In this document: positions 42,459-51,885 of the stretch, piece after piece
Layout of the letters: every line of letters starts with the position of its first letter
Position numbering within the stretch: the stretch's first letter is position 1
Assembly (NCBI GenBank): GCA_014642895.1
Contig: BMJD01000027.1
Location: 1 to 59,622, forward strand
Direction: 5' to 3'
Length of the DNA: 59,622 nucleotides
Source of the DNA: Lentibacillus populi
GTDB taxonomy: Bacteria; Bacillota; Bacilli; Bacillales; Amphibacillaceae
Translations under genes and position numbers: made by a program
The notes under the pieces: generated by a model
Database searches by the model: none
Seen by the model: only the letters and a program-made list of their open reading frames with translations
Told to the model about the DNA's origin: nothing

Positions 42459-44339
42459 TTAACTTTTCAGTTTCTCAACTAACAAGGAAAGCTCAGTCCA
42501 GCGTTCCATCTTTTCCTCGAGTAATTCTTCCATCTCCCCGAGTTCCTGATAAAGTGCCTGCACTTTTTCTACGTCACTACCAGCTTCTGCGACACCTTCC
42601 TGCAGCTTCTCAATATGCATTTCCAATTCAGTAATTTCATCTTCTATGCTATCCCATTCCTTTTGCTCCATATAGGATAACTTCTTCTTTTTCAGAGCGG
42701 GCTTTTCACCTATTTCTTTAACCGGTGCCGTTAAAGCATCCTCATTTTTCTCACTTTCATTCTCCAAATACTCGCTGTAATTGCCGTAAAAACGCGTAAC
42801 ATTACCATTACCGGAAAATACAAGCAAGTGATCAATTACCCGATCTAAGAAGTAGCGGTCATGGGAAACGGTAATGACGACACCCGGGAATTGCTCCAAA
42901 TATTCTTCCAGGACACTTAGTGTCTGGGTATCTAAATCATTTGTCGGTTCGTCTAATAACAAAACATTTGGTTCAGTCATCAGCACTTTCAGCAAATACA
43001 GCCGTCTTTTTTCACCGCCTGAAAGCCTGCGAATATATGTCCATTGTTCACTTCGGGAAAACAAAAATCGTTCCAGCATTTGTTCAGCAGTTATCACATC
43101 TCCGTCCTTCGTATGAATTATTTCCGCGACTTCCTTTATATAGTCGATAATCCGCGAGTTTCCATCAAGCTCTTCGTCACCCTGCGTATAATAACCAATT
43201 TTAACCGTTTCCCCAATGGCCATTGTCCCGTTATCAGGGGAAATGCGCCCCGCCATCATATTAAGCAATGTTGACTTCCCGGAACCATTCGGGCCAATGA
43301 TGCCAAGACGGTCACCAGGAACAACCAAATAATTAAAATCATGAAGCAGCTTTTTGCCATCGTATGACTTGTCAATGTTTTCTAATTCGATAACCTTTTT
43401 TCCCAGCCTTGTGGATCCTGCCTGGAAAGACAGATCACCCTTCACTGTGTCGAATTCCTTTTCCTTCATTTCCTGTACACGGTCAATGCGCGCCTTTTGC
43501 TTGGTGGAACGTGCCTTGGCCCCGCGTTTCAACCAGGCAAGCTCACGTTTAAGTGTGTTTTTATGTTTTTGTTCAAGGCTATGTTCTAATGCTTCGCGTT
43601 CCGCTTTCTTCTCTAAAAATAACGTATAATTACCCGTATATGTATACAGGTTTCCTTTATCCAATTCAAATATACGATTCGTAACCCGATTCAGAAAATA
43701 GCGATCATGGGTAACGATGAGTAATGCGCCATTATACGATGCTAAATATTTTTCCAGCCATTCCACCGTTTCATTATCAAGATGGTTTGTCGGCTCGTCT
43801 AAAATGAGCAAATCGGCTGGCTGGATTAATGCCTTGGCGATCGCAACCCGTTTTTTCTGACCGCCGGAAAGCGTGGTAACATTTTTATCAAATTCCGTAA
43901 TCCCGAGCTTCGTCAAAATGGTTTTCGCAAGCGTGTTTGCTTCCCATGCTTCATGGAGATCCATTTGCTGCTGCAGCGTTAGCACGTTTTCTTGCGCTTG
44001 TTCACTTTCCGGATTTTGGGCTAACTGGCTCAGGGCCTGCTCATATTCACGGATTGCCTTCATAACAACTGAATCCCCATAATAAATTTGCTCGATTACC
44101 GTCAAATGTGGATCTAATTCAGGCTCTTGGGCCAGATACTCGATTTTATAACCCTTTTTATAGTTTACCGTTCCCTCTTCGGCGGACTCAAGCCCGGCAA
44201 TTACTTTTAAGAAACTGGACTTTCCTGTACCATTTACCCCGATTAAGCCAATACGATCATGCGGTGCAATCACACATGAAACATGGTTAAACAATATTTT
44301 TTCGCCAAATGATTTATATAAATTTTCCACTGTAAGCAT
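42459..44339 (-). CDS. yfmR: ABC-F family ATPase, YfmR/Uup-type
   Basis: A 626-residue soluble protein with two ABC domains. Domain 1 has Walker A GVNGTGKSSFL (about 34-44) and signature TLSGGQKKRV with LILDEPTNHLD; domain 2 has GPNGSGKSTLL, RLSGGEKRRL and LLLDEPTNDLD. Between them is the P-site tRNA interaction linker rich in Lys, Arg and Glu (AWLKRGAKARSTKQKARIDR). The C-terminal 80 residues form a coiled coil preceded by KKKKLSYMEQKEWDSIE, as in YfmR. ABC-F proteins work on ribosomes; YfmR helps resolve stalling on difficult peptides. There are no membrane helices and no antibiotic-resistance-type linker. Confidence 0.92.
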   Translation of the reverse strand: MLTVENLYKSFGEKILFNHVSCVIAPHDRIGLIGVNGTGKSSFLKVIAGLESAEEGTVNYKKGYKIEYLAQEPELDPHLTVIEQIYYGDSVVMKAIREYEQALSQLAQNPESEQAQENVLTLQQQMDLHEAWEANTLAKTILTKLGITEFDKNVTTLSGGQKKRVAIAKALIQPADLLILDEPTNHLDNETVEWLEKYLASYNGALLIVTHDRYFLNRVTNRIFELDKGNLYTYTGNYTLFLEKKAEREALEHSLEQKHKNTLKRELAWLKRGAKARSTKQKARIDRVQEMKEKEFDTVKGDLSFQAGSTRLGKKVIELENIDKSYDGKKLLHDFNYLVVPGDRLGIIGPNGSGKSTLLNMMAGRISPDNGTMAIGETVKIGYYTQGDEELDGNSRIIDYIKEVAEIIHTKDGDVITAEQMLERFLFSRSEQWTYIRRLSGGEKRRLYLLKVLMTEPNVLLLDEPTNDLDTQTLSVLEEYLEQFPGVVITVSHDRYFLDRVIDHLLVFSGNGNVTRFYGNYSEYLENESEKNEDALTAPVKEIGEKPALKKKKLSYMEQKEWDSIEDEITELEMHIEKLQEGVAEAGSDVEKVQALYQELGEMEELLEEKMERWTELSLLVEKLKS

Positions 44340-44387
44340 TGATTTTCATCCTAACTTAACGTATCGTCTCTTCTCCCATTCTATCAT

Positions 44388-44429
44388 AAAAATCAGGGTA
44401 ACAGCTGTTCACACAGCTTTACCCTGATT
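44388..44429 (-). terminator. Terminator of the rib operon
   Basis: On the minus strand AATCAGGGTA pairs with TACCCTGATT, with a second inner stem AGCTG/CAGCT, followed by TTTTTA. It lies directly after the ribH stop. Confidence 0.85.
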
Positions 44430-44433
44430 CCCC

Positions 44434-44904
44434 TCATTCCGCTATACCTTTTGTGAGATTTGTCATTTCGATCGCTGCCACAGCTGCCTCTGCTCCCTTG
44501 TTTCCGGCTTTCGTACCAGCGCGCTCGATTGCTTGTTCAATCGTATCTGTCGTCAAAATACCAAATATAACAGGTTTGCCAGATTGTAATGAAGCTGCCT
44601 GAACCCCTTTAGCAGCTTCATTACATACGTAATCGAAATGGGCGGTCGCCCCTCTGATGACGGCACCCAATGTTATGACAGCATCGTAATCATGGTTTGT
44701 TGCCAGCTTTTGTGCCGCCAGCGGGATTTCAAAAGCTCCCGGCACCCATGCCACATCAATGTTTTCTTCCTTTACCCCATGTCTTTTTAGCGTATCCACT
44801 GCTCCGGTTAGTAGTTTACTCGTAATAAATTCATTGAAACGTGCAACAACAATTGCTATTTTTAGTTCGGTTCCTACTAAACTTCCCTTATATATTTTTC
44901 CCAA
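44434..44904 (-). CDS. ribH: 6,7-dimethyl-8-ribityllumazine synthase
   Basis: A 156-residue lumazine synthase. It joins 5-amino-6-ribitylaminouracil with dihydroxybutanone phosphate and forms the capsid-like shell. Motifs: VARFNEFIT (substrate Phe/Trp region), WVPGAFEIP, and [17 protein letters not shown] with the catalytic His. I prefer the TTG start at 44904, nine bases after AAGGGG; an ATG at 44913 abuts that site. It is the last gene of the rib operon, ten to twenty bases after ribBA. Confidence 0.95.
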   Translation of the reverse strand: MGKIYKGSLVGTELKIAIVVARFNEFITSKLLTGAVDTLKRHGVKEENIDVAWVPGAFEIPLAAQKLATNHDYDAVITLGAVIRGATAHFDYVCNEAAKGVQAASLQSGKPVIFGILTTDTIEQAIERAGTKAGNKGAEAAVAAIEMTNLTKGIAE

Positions 44905-44922
44905 TTTATTCATCCCCTTCCA

Positions 44923-46122
44923 TTAATGATGCAATTCTAGCAAGTGACTTAATTTAGCAAATTTCGTATGCATATATTTCTCATTTTCTTTGCGAGGCGG
45001 TGTTTGGAGTGGAATGCGTCGTTCGACGGTGATTCCATGTGGCTCCAAACTGGTTATTTTTGCCGGATTATTCGTCAGCAGGTCGACTTTTTTTACACCT
45101 AAATCCAATAAAATCTGAGCACTGAGATCATATTCCCGTAAATCCGGAGCAAACCCGAGTTGTTCATTCGCCTCCACCGTATCTGCTCCAGAATCCTGCA
45201 GCTTGTATGCTCGCAGTTTATTCATCAACCCGATGCCACGTCCTTCTTGCCGCATATATATTAAAACGCCACGTCCGGCTTCATTAATTTTAGCAAGTGC
45301 TTCATGTAATTGTGATCCACAATCACAGCGGTAAGACCCAAATACATCACCCGTTAAACATTCGGAATGGATCCGGGTTAATGTTGGTATATCTGACTGA
45401 ATATCACCTTTAACCAGGGCAATATGTTCTTTGTCATCAAGGTCGTTGGAATAGCCAATTACACTAAACGTGCCAAATTCAGTCGGCAATACCGTTTCAA
45501 CCTCACGTTTAACATGTCTTTCGTGTTTTTTACGATAATCAATTAATGCTTTGATCGTAATTATTTTCAGCGAAAATTGTTTGGACATCTTCAGCAAGTC
45601 CGGAACGCGGGCCATTGTGCCATCTTCTTTAATAATCTCGCAAATGACCCCGGAAGGAAAAGCACCACTTAGGTTAGCCAAGTCAAGAGAAGCCTCGGTA
45701 TGACCAGGACGCGTCAAAACACCGCCGTCTTTGGCCATTAGCGGAAAAACATGCCCAGGCTGTTTAAATTCTTCAGCACGTACATCCTGCCTGAGTAATG
45801 ATTGAATGGTCTTCGAACGCTCCACAGCACTTATACCGGTTGTTGTATCTTTGTGATCAATGCTCACCGTAAAAGCAGTTCCGAACGGGTCTGTGCTTTG
45901 ATCCGTCATCATCGAAAGGCCTAATCTCTTTGCTAAATCTGCTTTGATCGAGGTACAAACTAACCCCTTTCCGTGGGTAATCATAAAATTAATCACATCA
46001 GGGGTTGCCTTTTCGGCTAATGCAACAAGATCTCCTTCATTTTCTCTGGTTTCATCATCAACAACAATAATTGGCTTCCCCTTCCTTAAATCGACAATCG
46101 CCTCTTCAATGGAATGAAACAT
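44923..46122 (-). CDS. ribBA: Bifunctional DHBP synthase / GTP cyclohydrolase II
   Basis: A 399-residue fusion. Residues 1-205 are dihydroxybutanone-phosphate synthase ([38 protein letters not shown]). Residues 206-399 are GTP cyclohydrolase II, with the zinc cysteines in [15 protein letters not shown] and the RQEGRGIGL loop. Both supply the precursors for lumazine synthase. I start at the ATG at 46122, nine bases after AAAGG; the frame also has an ATG at 46131. It lies 20-30 bases after ribE. Confidence 0.96.
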   Translation of the reverse strand: MFHSIEEAIVDLRKGKPIIVVDDETRENEGDLVALAEKATPDVINFMITHGKGLVCTSIKADLAKRLGLSMMTDQSTDPFGTAFTVSIDHKDTTTGISAVERSKTIQSLLRQDVRAEEFKQPGHVFPLMAKDGGVLTRPGHTEASLDLANLSGAFPSGVICEIIKEDGTMARVPDLLKMSKQFSLKIITIKALIDYRKKHERHVKREVETVLPTEFGTFSVIGYSNDLDDKEHIALVKGDIQSDIPTLTRIHSECLTGDVFGSYRCDCGSQLHEALAKINEAGRGVLIYMRQEGRGIGLMNKLRAYKLQDSGADTVEANEQLGFAPDLREYDLSAQILLDLGVKKVDLLTNNPAKITSLEPHGITVERRIPLQTPPRKENEKYMHTKFAKLSHLLELHH

Positions 46123-46151
46123 CCTACCCATCCTTTCTTTTTCATTAATCG

Positions 46152-46739
46152 TTAACTAAGCATATTTCCGACATACTTAGCGAGCATGTCACACTCGATA
46201 TTGACCGCATCCCCCTTCTTCTTAGCACCTAAAATCGTTGCTGATGCGGTGTGGGGAATAAGGGAAATGGTTAGCTTATTTTCATCAACCCCAAATACAG
46301 TCAAGCTTACACCATCAAGTGCAATCGAGCCTTTCAGCACAACATATTTTGTCAGGCTCTCCGGAATTTCGATTTCATAGTAAATGGCATTTTCCCGCTT
46401 TTTCTTACTTACTATTTCTCCGATTCCATCGACATGTCCGGAAACAAAATGGCCACCGAACCTGCCATTAGCAGGCATCGATCCTTCTAGATTTACCTTG
46501 GAACCCGGTTTCAGCGATTTTAGTGAAGTTGATTTAATTGTTTCCGGCATAACCTCTACTTGAAAATTGCTTACCATAAAATTAGTAACCGTTAAACAGA
46601 CTCCGTTTACGGCAATACTATCGCCTATCCGTACATCGTTTAACACCTTTTTTGCTGCAATTGTCATCTGGATTGCTTGTTCCGATACCTGTTGCAGCTG
46701 CTTAATCGTACCTTTCTCCTCAATGATTCCCGTAAACAT
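46152..46739 (-). CDS. ribE: Riboflavin synthase alpha chain
   Basis: A 195-residue enzyme made of two similar lumazine-binding barrels. The start [12 protein letters not shown] and the paired motifs [13 protein letters not shown] and [12 protein letters not shown] mark the two repeats; the AGNMLS-type helix at the C-terminus drives trimer formation. It converts two lumazines into riboflavin and a pyrimidine. It overlaps the 3' end of ribD by 20 bases, with GGAGGAG before the ATG. Confidence 0.95.
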   Translation of the reverse strand: MFTGIIEEKGTIKQLQQVSEQAIQMTIAAKKVLNDVRIGDSIAVNGVCLTVTNFMVSNFQVEVMPETIKSTSLKSLKPGSKVNLEGSMPANGRFGGHFVSGHVDGIGEIVSKKKRENAIYYEIEIPESLTKYVVLKGSIALDGVSLTVFGVDENKLTISLIPHTASATILGAKKKGDAVNIECDMLAKYVGNMLS

Positions 46740-47841
46740 CTAACTCCTCCTTCTTTGGTTCTGCGACAATTTTTATATCTTCACCAATCATCTCAACATC
46801 CTTTATGCGAAGTGACAGGGTCTCAGCAATGGACTGGAATCCCGGCCCAGCAATAGCGGTCGGAGCTGTTTTCCCCCCAATTAATTTAGGGGCAATATAA
46901 AAAATGATTTCATTCAGCAGATTCTCCTGCAAAAAAGCACCATTTATTGCAGCACCGCCTTCCACAAAGAGGGACATTATGCCCTTACTCCCTAGCACCT
47001 GCAAAACAGCTGATACATTAATCTGGTCACGATCCAATGAAATGATGGTTACACGATTCCGTTGCTGATAAGCTTTCTTTTTCTCATCAGGTACATTTTT
47101 GCCAGTAAAAATCCATGTGTCTGCCTGATTATCGGTAATAACAGCGGCATCTACTGGTGTTCTAAGACTTGTGTCCAAAACAATACGAACCGGATTCTTA
47201 CCGCCACCCGCAAGCCTTGTCGTAAGTGATGGGTTATCAGCAATGATCGTATTCACCCCAACAAGAATGGCATCATGCTTATGTCGATATTCATGCACAT
47301 CCAGCCGCGCCTTCTTCCCTGTAATCCATTTGCTGTCACCAGTAGCGGTAGCAGTTTTTCCATCCAGGCTAACTGCTGATTTCATCGTGACATATGGTGT
47401 TTTTGTTTTGATATAATGAAAAAATGCTGCATTGACCGCTTCAGCCTTCTCTTGAAGTAAGCCTAATTCCACATCAACGCCGGCATCGCGAAGCTTTGTA
47501 ATTCCTCTCCCTGCAACCTTTTCGTTTGGATCCGAAACAGCTATGACACACCGTTTGATCCCCATTTCAATAATATAATCTGCACATGGCGGGGTTTTTC
47601 CGTGATGACTGCACGGCTCCAGTGTGACATAAATTGTTGCACCAATGGCCTTTTCCCCTGCCATTTGTAATGCATGAACTTCTGCATGGGATCCGCCTGC
47701 TTTCAGATGGGCGCCAAACCCAATTATTTGTCCTTCTTTAACAACAACCGCCCCAACCGGAGGATTTGGGCTTGTTTGACCGGCAACTTTACCAGCAAGC
47801 TTCAGAGCAAATCGCATATAATCTTCATCCTTCAATGACAT
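46720..47841 (-). CDS. ribD: Bifunctional riboflavin deaminase/reductase
   Basis: A 373-residue fusion. The N-terminal deaminase (about 1-145) has the zinc motifs SHAEVHAL and EPCSHHGKTPPCADYI. The C-terminal reductase (about 148-373) has KSAVSLDGKTATATGDSKWITG and the GGAAINGAFL loop. It does two early pyrimidine steps of riboflavin synthesis. I start at the ATG at 47841 after AAAGGAG; a longer frame to 47865 enters the terminator. It is the first gene of the ribD-ribE-ribBA-ribH operon. Confidence 0.96.
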   Translation of the reverse strand: MSLKDEDYMRFALKLAGKVAGQTSPNPPVGAVVVKEGQIIGFGAHLKAGGSHAEVHALQMAGEKAIGATIYVTLEPCSHHGKTPPCADYIIEMGIKRCVIAVSDPNEKVAGRGITKLRDAGVDVELGLLQEKAEAVNAAFFHYIKTKTPYVTMKSAVSLDGKTATATGDSKWITGKKARLDVHEYRHKHDAILVGVNTIIADNPSLTTRLAGGGKNPVRIVLDTSLRTPVDAAVITDNQADTWIFTGKNVPDEKKKAYQQRNRVTIISLDRDQINVSAVLQVLGSKGIMSLFVEGGAAINGAFLQENLLNEIIFYIAPKLIGGKTAPTAIAGPGFQSIAETLSLRIKDVEMIGEDIKIVAEPKKEELDVYGNH

Positions 47842-47865
47842 CACTCCACTCCTTTTATTTTTCAT

Positions 47866-47895
47866 TAAAAAAGCCCCCGAATAAGCTTCGGAGGC
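47866..47895 (-). terminator. Intrinsic terminator directly before ribD
   Basis: On the minus strand GCCTCCGAA pairs with TTCGGGGGC (one G-U pair) and is followed by six T residues, ending 25 bases before the ribD start. As it lies between the FMN aptamer and ribD it is the probable regulated terminator of the riboswitch. Confidence 0.8.
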
Positions 47896-47936
47896 GTAAG
47901 AACAGAATTTTCATCAACAAGCAATAAACCTATGTA

Positions 47937-48128
47937 TGAACAAAGGCGCAAGCGACCGTTTAGCGGCGTATGTGCTGGACTGAGCCGTAGGAGATAAAGG
48001 AAACACGGTGAGCTGGAAGCGAACCGATGTTGACTTATCGTACGGAGGTGAAGGAAGCACACTAGCCGCTGGGCGCTGGAGCCGGACGTGGCCTACCTTG
48101 ATCCAAGCTGAATAGGGCTAAAATTTTA
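47937..48128 (+). repeat. Structured intergenic repeat, copy B
   Basis: It starts TGAACAAAGGCGCAAGCG and ends GGCGCTGGAGCCGGACGTGG plus a GAATAGGG tail. It contains the hairpins CGATGTTGACTTATCG and AGCGGC ... GCCGCT. It lies inside the riboflavin leader, between aptamer and terminator, in the orientation opposite to the operon. Confidence 0.75.
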
Positions 48129-48227
48129 TACTTTCCTATCCCTTGAAAAAAAGGTATACTAATAGATTGGACGTAAAAAAACATACATCTCTATAAGTAT
48201 TTTCTATACACAGATAGCTTCTATCCG

Positions 48228-48378
48228 AAATTCCTTCTCCCATCCAGACTATAACTGTCGGCTCTGGAGTTTCACCAGATCCACCGTTTGGTATTCAAAC
48301 CGCACGGGTCACGGACTTAGAACAAAAATGAGTTCCTTACCGTCGGTCGGGAATTGCACCCTGCCCCGAAGGAAATTG
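48228..48378 (-). ncRNA. FMN riboswitch (RFN element)
   Basis: On the minus strand the aptamer begins in P1 (AATTTCCTTC), then GGGGCAGGGTGCAATTCCCG and GACCGACGGTAA, continues through CCGTGACCCG and GTGGATCTGGTGAAACTCCAG, and ends AGTCTGGATGGGAGAAGGAATTT, closing P1. All conserved core blocks of the six-helix FMN aptamer are present. It controls the rib operon, reducing expression when FMN is plentiful. It is unusually far (about 340 bases) from the likely terminator before ribD. Confidence 0.97.
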
Positions 48379-48398
48379 CGATATGAAGTTGTATGTTA

Positions 48399-48427
48399 GT
48401 TATAACGTAAATGGGATTTGATCGCAA
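48399..48427 (-). promoter_or_regulatory. Promoter of the rib operon
   Basis: TTGCGA (48422-48427) and TATAAC (48399-48404) on the minus strand are spaced by 17 bases and lie about 20 bases before the FMN aptamer. Confidence 0.6.
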
Positions 48428-48743
48428 GTTTTTTGAACTTTATATTTTTATTCCAGCGTGTTCATTTTTGCTGTTACCGTGCATTTTGGATCAAAGAATG
48501 GATTTATGACGTTCGAACCGCGCTAAAAATACTGTTTTTTGATAAGAAAATAATTCTGGTTTAGCCCTATGTAGACTTTTGCAGTTCGATTTAACTATTT
48601 TCGACTACTTTTAAAGAATCTCTAAACTCTATTAAGAATACATTAAAAATTCACAACTAATCGACTATGTTTAAAAAGAACATTTTATTCTACTATAAAA
48701 GTAGTTTCATAGTTTTATTATAACTTTACTAAGGAGGAGAATC

Positions 48744-50102
48744 ATGAGAAAAAGAGTATGGCTGATTGTAGTTATTTGTATCCTTACTGTAGGCGGATTG
48801 CTTGGAGCAAACGGTGTAAGCTCTTATGCTGATAGCCCAAAGCACAAAGAAACACCTCACAACAAAGGCAAAGCAAAAAACGTAATCGTACTAATTGGTG
48901 ATGGTATGGGCCCTGCTTATACCACAGCATATCGTTACATGAAAGATGATCCTTCCACCCCAGAGATGGAGAAAACTATTTTTGATACCTATTTTACAGG
49001 AATGGCAAAGACGTATTCTAACGACGAAGAAGAGAATATAACCGATTCAGCAGCTGCAGCAACATCGATGGCAGCGGGAATAAAAACATATAATGGTGCT
49101 ATCTCTGTTGATACAGATAAACAGCCTGTTAAGACCGTACTAGAGGCCGCAAAAGAAAAAGGAAAGGCAACTGGGCTTGTTTCAACATCACAAATAACCC
49201 ATGCTACACCAGCAGCTTTTGGTGCACATGATGTTTCCAGACAAAACTATGATGCAATTGCTGATGACTATTTTGACGAAATGATCAGTGGAAAACATAA
49301 GATAGATGTCATGCTTGGAGGCGGTACCAATTATTTTGATCGTGATGATCGAAATCTAATTCAAGAATTTAAAGAAGACGGCTATAGCTATGTGACATCT
49401 GCTGGCGAAATGGAAGAAAATAAAAATGGGAAGTTACTTGGCTTATTTGCTCCGGTAGGTCTGCCAAAGGCAATTGATCGTGATGAATCTACACCTTCAC
49501 TAGAAGATATGACGAAAGCAGCGTTAGAAAAATTAAGTAAAGATAAGGATGGATTTTTCCTTATGATTGAGGGCAGCCAAATCGACTGGGCCGGACACGA
49601 TAACGATTCCGTTAGTGTCATGAGTGAAATGGAGGATTTCGCAAAGGCATTCGAAGCAGCCATTGCATTTGCCAAAGAAAACAAGCATACTCAAGTTGTC
49701 TTAACTGCCGATCATGCAACAGGAGGATTCTCGATTGGGCGTGACGGGGGATATAATTTCAACCCAGATGCAATCAAAGCAGCTAAACGCACACCTGAAT
49801 TTATGGCTCAGCAAATAATCAATGGAGCGTCAGTTGAGGACGTGTTAGATGAGTACGTTGAATTTGATTTCACAGAAAATGAGCTGCAGTCAATTAGGGA
49901 AGCTGCTGACAGCGACGATTTTGATACCCTCTATCATGGAATTTCGGAGGTATTTAATAAGCGGGCTGGTGTCGGATTTACTACTGGCGGACACACCGGG
50001 GTCGATGTACCAGTATATGCTTACGGTCCAAAGAGTGAACGATTTTCCGGATTGATCGAAAACACGGACATTGCGAATGAAGTTTTCAGGTTTTTAAAAT
50101 AA
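48744..50102 (+). CDS. Alkaline phosphatase, secreted
   Basis: A 452-residue exported enzyme of the PhoA superfamily. Residues 1-31 are a signal peptide ending near SSYADS. The fold has NVIVLIGDGMGPAY (metal site), the phosphoserine nucleophile in ITDSAAAATSMAAG, STSQITHATPAAF, MIEGSQIDWAGHDND, LTADHATGGFS and TTGGHTGVDVPVYA with the remaining metal-binding His and Asp. It releases phosphate from external esters. AAGGAGG precedes the ATG. Upstream 48430-48740 is AT-rich; I could not recognise clear PhoP boxes, so phosphate control is unproven here. Confidence 0.93.
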   Translation: MRKRVWLIVVICILTVGGLLGANGVSSYADSPKHKETPHNKGKAKNVIVLIGDGMGPAYTTAYRYMKDDPSTPEMEKTIFDTYFTGMAKTYSNDEEENITDSAAAATSMAAGIKTYNGAISVDTDKQPVKTVLEAAKEKGKATGLVSTSQITHATPAAFGAHDVSRQNYDAIADDYFDEMISGKHKIDVMLGGGTNYFDRDDRNLIQEFKEDGYSYVTSAGEMEENKNGKLLGLFAPVGLPKAIDRDESTPSLEDMTKAALEKLSKDKDGFFLMIEGSQIDWAGHDNDSVSVMSEMEDFAKAFEAAIAFAKENKHTQVVLTADHATGGFSIGRDGGYNFNPDAIKAAKRTPEFMAQQIINGASVEDVLDEYVEFDFTENELQSIREAADSDDFDTLYHGISEVFNKRAGVGFTTGGHTGVDVPVYAYGPKSERFSGLIENTDIANEVFRFLK

Positions 50103-50109
50103 ACATTTC

Positions 50110-50148
50110 ATAGGCTTGCTCCTTTAGAATGGTGCAAGTCTATTTTTA
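50110..50148 (+). terminator. Terminator after the phosphatase gene
   Basis: ATAGGCTTGC pairs with GCAAGTCTAT with one G-T pair, followed by TTTTTATC, directly after the stop codon. Confidence 0.75.
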
Positions 50149-50199
50149 TCCATTGAATATCGGTATAATAATGGTAAAAGCTTGAAAGGAGCAAACAAA

Positions 50200-51192
50200 A
50201 TGACATCTCTACCAAAAGGCAGTTCGAATTGTATTACGGATGTTTCCGGTATCAAGGTTGGACATGTAACGCTATATGAAAAAATCGATCAACAGGATAC
50301 CATTTGTACTGGCGTAACAGCTATCCTGCCGCATGGTGGAAATCTTTTTACGAAAAAAGTCCGTGCAGCAAGTTCTGTTATTAACGGGTACGGGAAAACG
50401 GTTGGACTTGTCCAAGTTGATGAGCTTGGGCTACTGGAGTCACCGATTATGTTAACCAACACATTCAGTGTAGGCACAGTCTTGCAAGGAACACTACAAT
50501 ACATGCTGAATGAAAACGAGGAAATTGGCGATTCGGCAAGTTCGATTAATATTGTTGTGGGTGAGTGTAATGATAGTTGTTTAAATTCGATGCGTCTGCA
50601 AGCGGTGAAACCGGAGCATGCAATAGAAGCGATCCGAAACGCAACAAGTAAACCCGTAATAGAAGGTGCTGTTGGTGCTGGGAAAGGGATGGTCTGCTTT
50701 GGGTATAAGGGCGGAATCGGCACTTCTTCCCGCCTCGTTGCGGTCGATGATGTGCAATATACGGTTGGATGTCTCGTACTAAGTAATTTCGGCAAGCGAG
50801 AAGACGCTCTTTTCACTAGCTGGGACACAGAAAAGCTTACTATGCCCGATGGCTCGATCATGATGATCATTGCGACCGATGCCCCGCTTTATGACAGGCA
50901 GTTGAAGCGATTAGCCAAACGTTGTACCGCAGGATTAGGCCGAACTGGAAGCCATATTGCGAATGGCAGTGGTGATATCGCAATCGCCTTTTCAACAGCC
51001 AATCCATACAGCCATGAAAGTAACGAGCATGTAGCATCCATGACGTTTGTACGTGATGATCATCCGGCTATGAATAAGCTTTTTCAAGCGGTAGTAGAAG
51101 TCACGGAAGAAGCAGTGATTCGTTCTCTCAAAAAAGCGGAAACGACAAAAGGCAGAAAGGGACGAGTGGTCGAGAAGGCCCCTTTTGTTTAA
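50200..51192 (+). CDS. P1-family (S58, DmpA-like) aminopeptidase
   Basis: A 330-residue cytosolic protein of the P1/S58 family, whose members are autocleaving Ntn-type aminopeptidases or related proteins. It begins ITDVSGIKVGHVTLYE, has NTFSVGTVLQGTLQYM, VVGECNDSCLN, EGAVGAGKGMVCFGYKGGIGTSSR (just before the processing site region) and GSGDIAIAFSTANPY. I start at the ATG at 50200 after AAAGGAG; the frame opens at a TTG at 50182. Physiological substrate is unknown. Confidence 0.85.
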   Translation: MTSLPKGSSNCITDVSGIKVGHVTLYEKIDQQDTICTGVTAILPHGGNLFTKKVRAASSVINGYGKTVGLVQVDELGLLESPIMLTNTFSVGTVLQGTLQYMLNENEEIGDSASSINIVVGECNDSCLNSMRLQAVKPEHAIEAIRNATSKPVIEGAVGAGKGMVCFGYKGGIGTSSRLVAVDDVQYTVGCLVLSNFGKREDALFTSWDTEKLTMPDGSIMMIIATDAPLYDRQLKRLAKRCTAGLGRTGSHIANGSGDIAIAFSTANPYSHESNEHVASMTFVRDDHPAMNKLFQAVVEVTEEAVIRSLKKAETTKGRKGRVVEKAPFV

Positions 51193-51218
51193 AAAACGGG
51201 CAGATGCTCGTTTTTTAG
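51191..51218 (+). terminator. Intrinsic terminator
   Basis: AAAAAACG / CGTTTTTT with inner GGCA/TGCT pairing; it ends the P1-peptidase gene, and its A-run gives a T-run for the convergent gene at 51229. Confidence 0.75.
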
Positions 51219-51228
51219 TCTGCTAATA

Positions 51229-51879
51229 CTACCCCTCTAATGGCTTAACGGTCTGCTCATGCCGACCTGCTTCTAAAAATTTGTTTATCTTTACACCTAC
51301 AAAAATGAAGCCAGCAAAAATGATCCCACTAAAAATAAAGCCGCTTATGTTCATGTAAATTAATAGCTGGCCATATGCATCCACTCCATAGGCTTGAATT
51401 AACCAGGCTTTCAGGGAGTTTTGAAAAACACAACGGAACACAAACACTAACGTGAGTAATTGATACCACACAAAAATTCCTTTAGTATTATATAAAGCCA
51501 GACTATCCTTTCGCCGGTAACCTTGCAAATAAGCCCAGTCCACAGCGAAATAGAGTGCTAATGGTTTCCTGATAGCCATGGACAATAGAAAGAATGCAGC
51601 ATAGCCAAATCCTAAATATACCTGATTCCAAAGCATACTTTCAGCAGTTGCTGACAGGAGATTTACGGTTGTGCTTATCACCAATGATCCAATGATAGAC
51701 AGGCCTGCTATATTAAATTGTCGTTCTTTTATAAACCGATACACTGTATAAATAAATCCGGGAACAGTTGATAATAGTAAAGCAAGATAATCTCCAAAAA
51801 TATCTCTTCCATGCGCCCAAAGCAAATATGGAATAGCAGCATAACAAACTATATCCAGCACCATGATATTCTTTTTCAT
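51229..51879 (-). CDS. VC0807-family multi-pass membrane protein
   Basis: A 216-residue protein with about six hydrophobic helices (roughly 8-25, 28-48, 57-75, 85-105, 140-160, 170-198) and a hydrophilic C-terminus. The layout and the CYAAIPYLLWAHGRDIFGDY start resemble VC0807-type proteins of unknown function. Its ATG overlaps the stop of the upstream MerR reading frame (CTATGA), with AAGGTGAG as ribosome site, so it was built to be co-expressed with that regulator. Confidence 0.72.
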   Translation of the reverse strand: MKKNIMVLDIVCYAAIPYLLWAHGRDIFGDYLALLLSTVPGFIYTVYRFIKERQFNIAGLSIIGSLVISTTVNLLSATAESMLWNQVYLGFGYAAFFLLSMAIRKPLALYFAVDWAYLQGYRRKDSLALYNTKGIFVWYQLLTLVFVFRCVFQNSLKAWLIQAYGVDAYGQLLIYMNISGFIFSGIIFAGFIFVGVKINKFLEAGRHEQTVKPLEG

Positions 51880-51885
51880 AGGCTC

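Noticed and set aside
48600-48743. PhoP boxes upstream of the alkaline phosphatase
   Set aside because: Some TTNACA-like hexamers occur, but spacing is irregular and the region is generally AT-rich, so I do not claim them.
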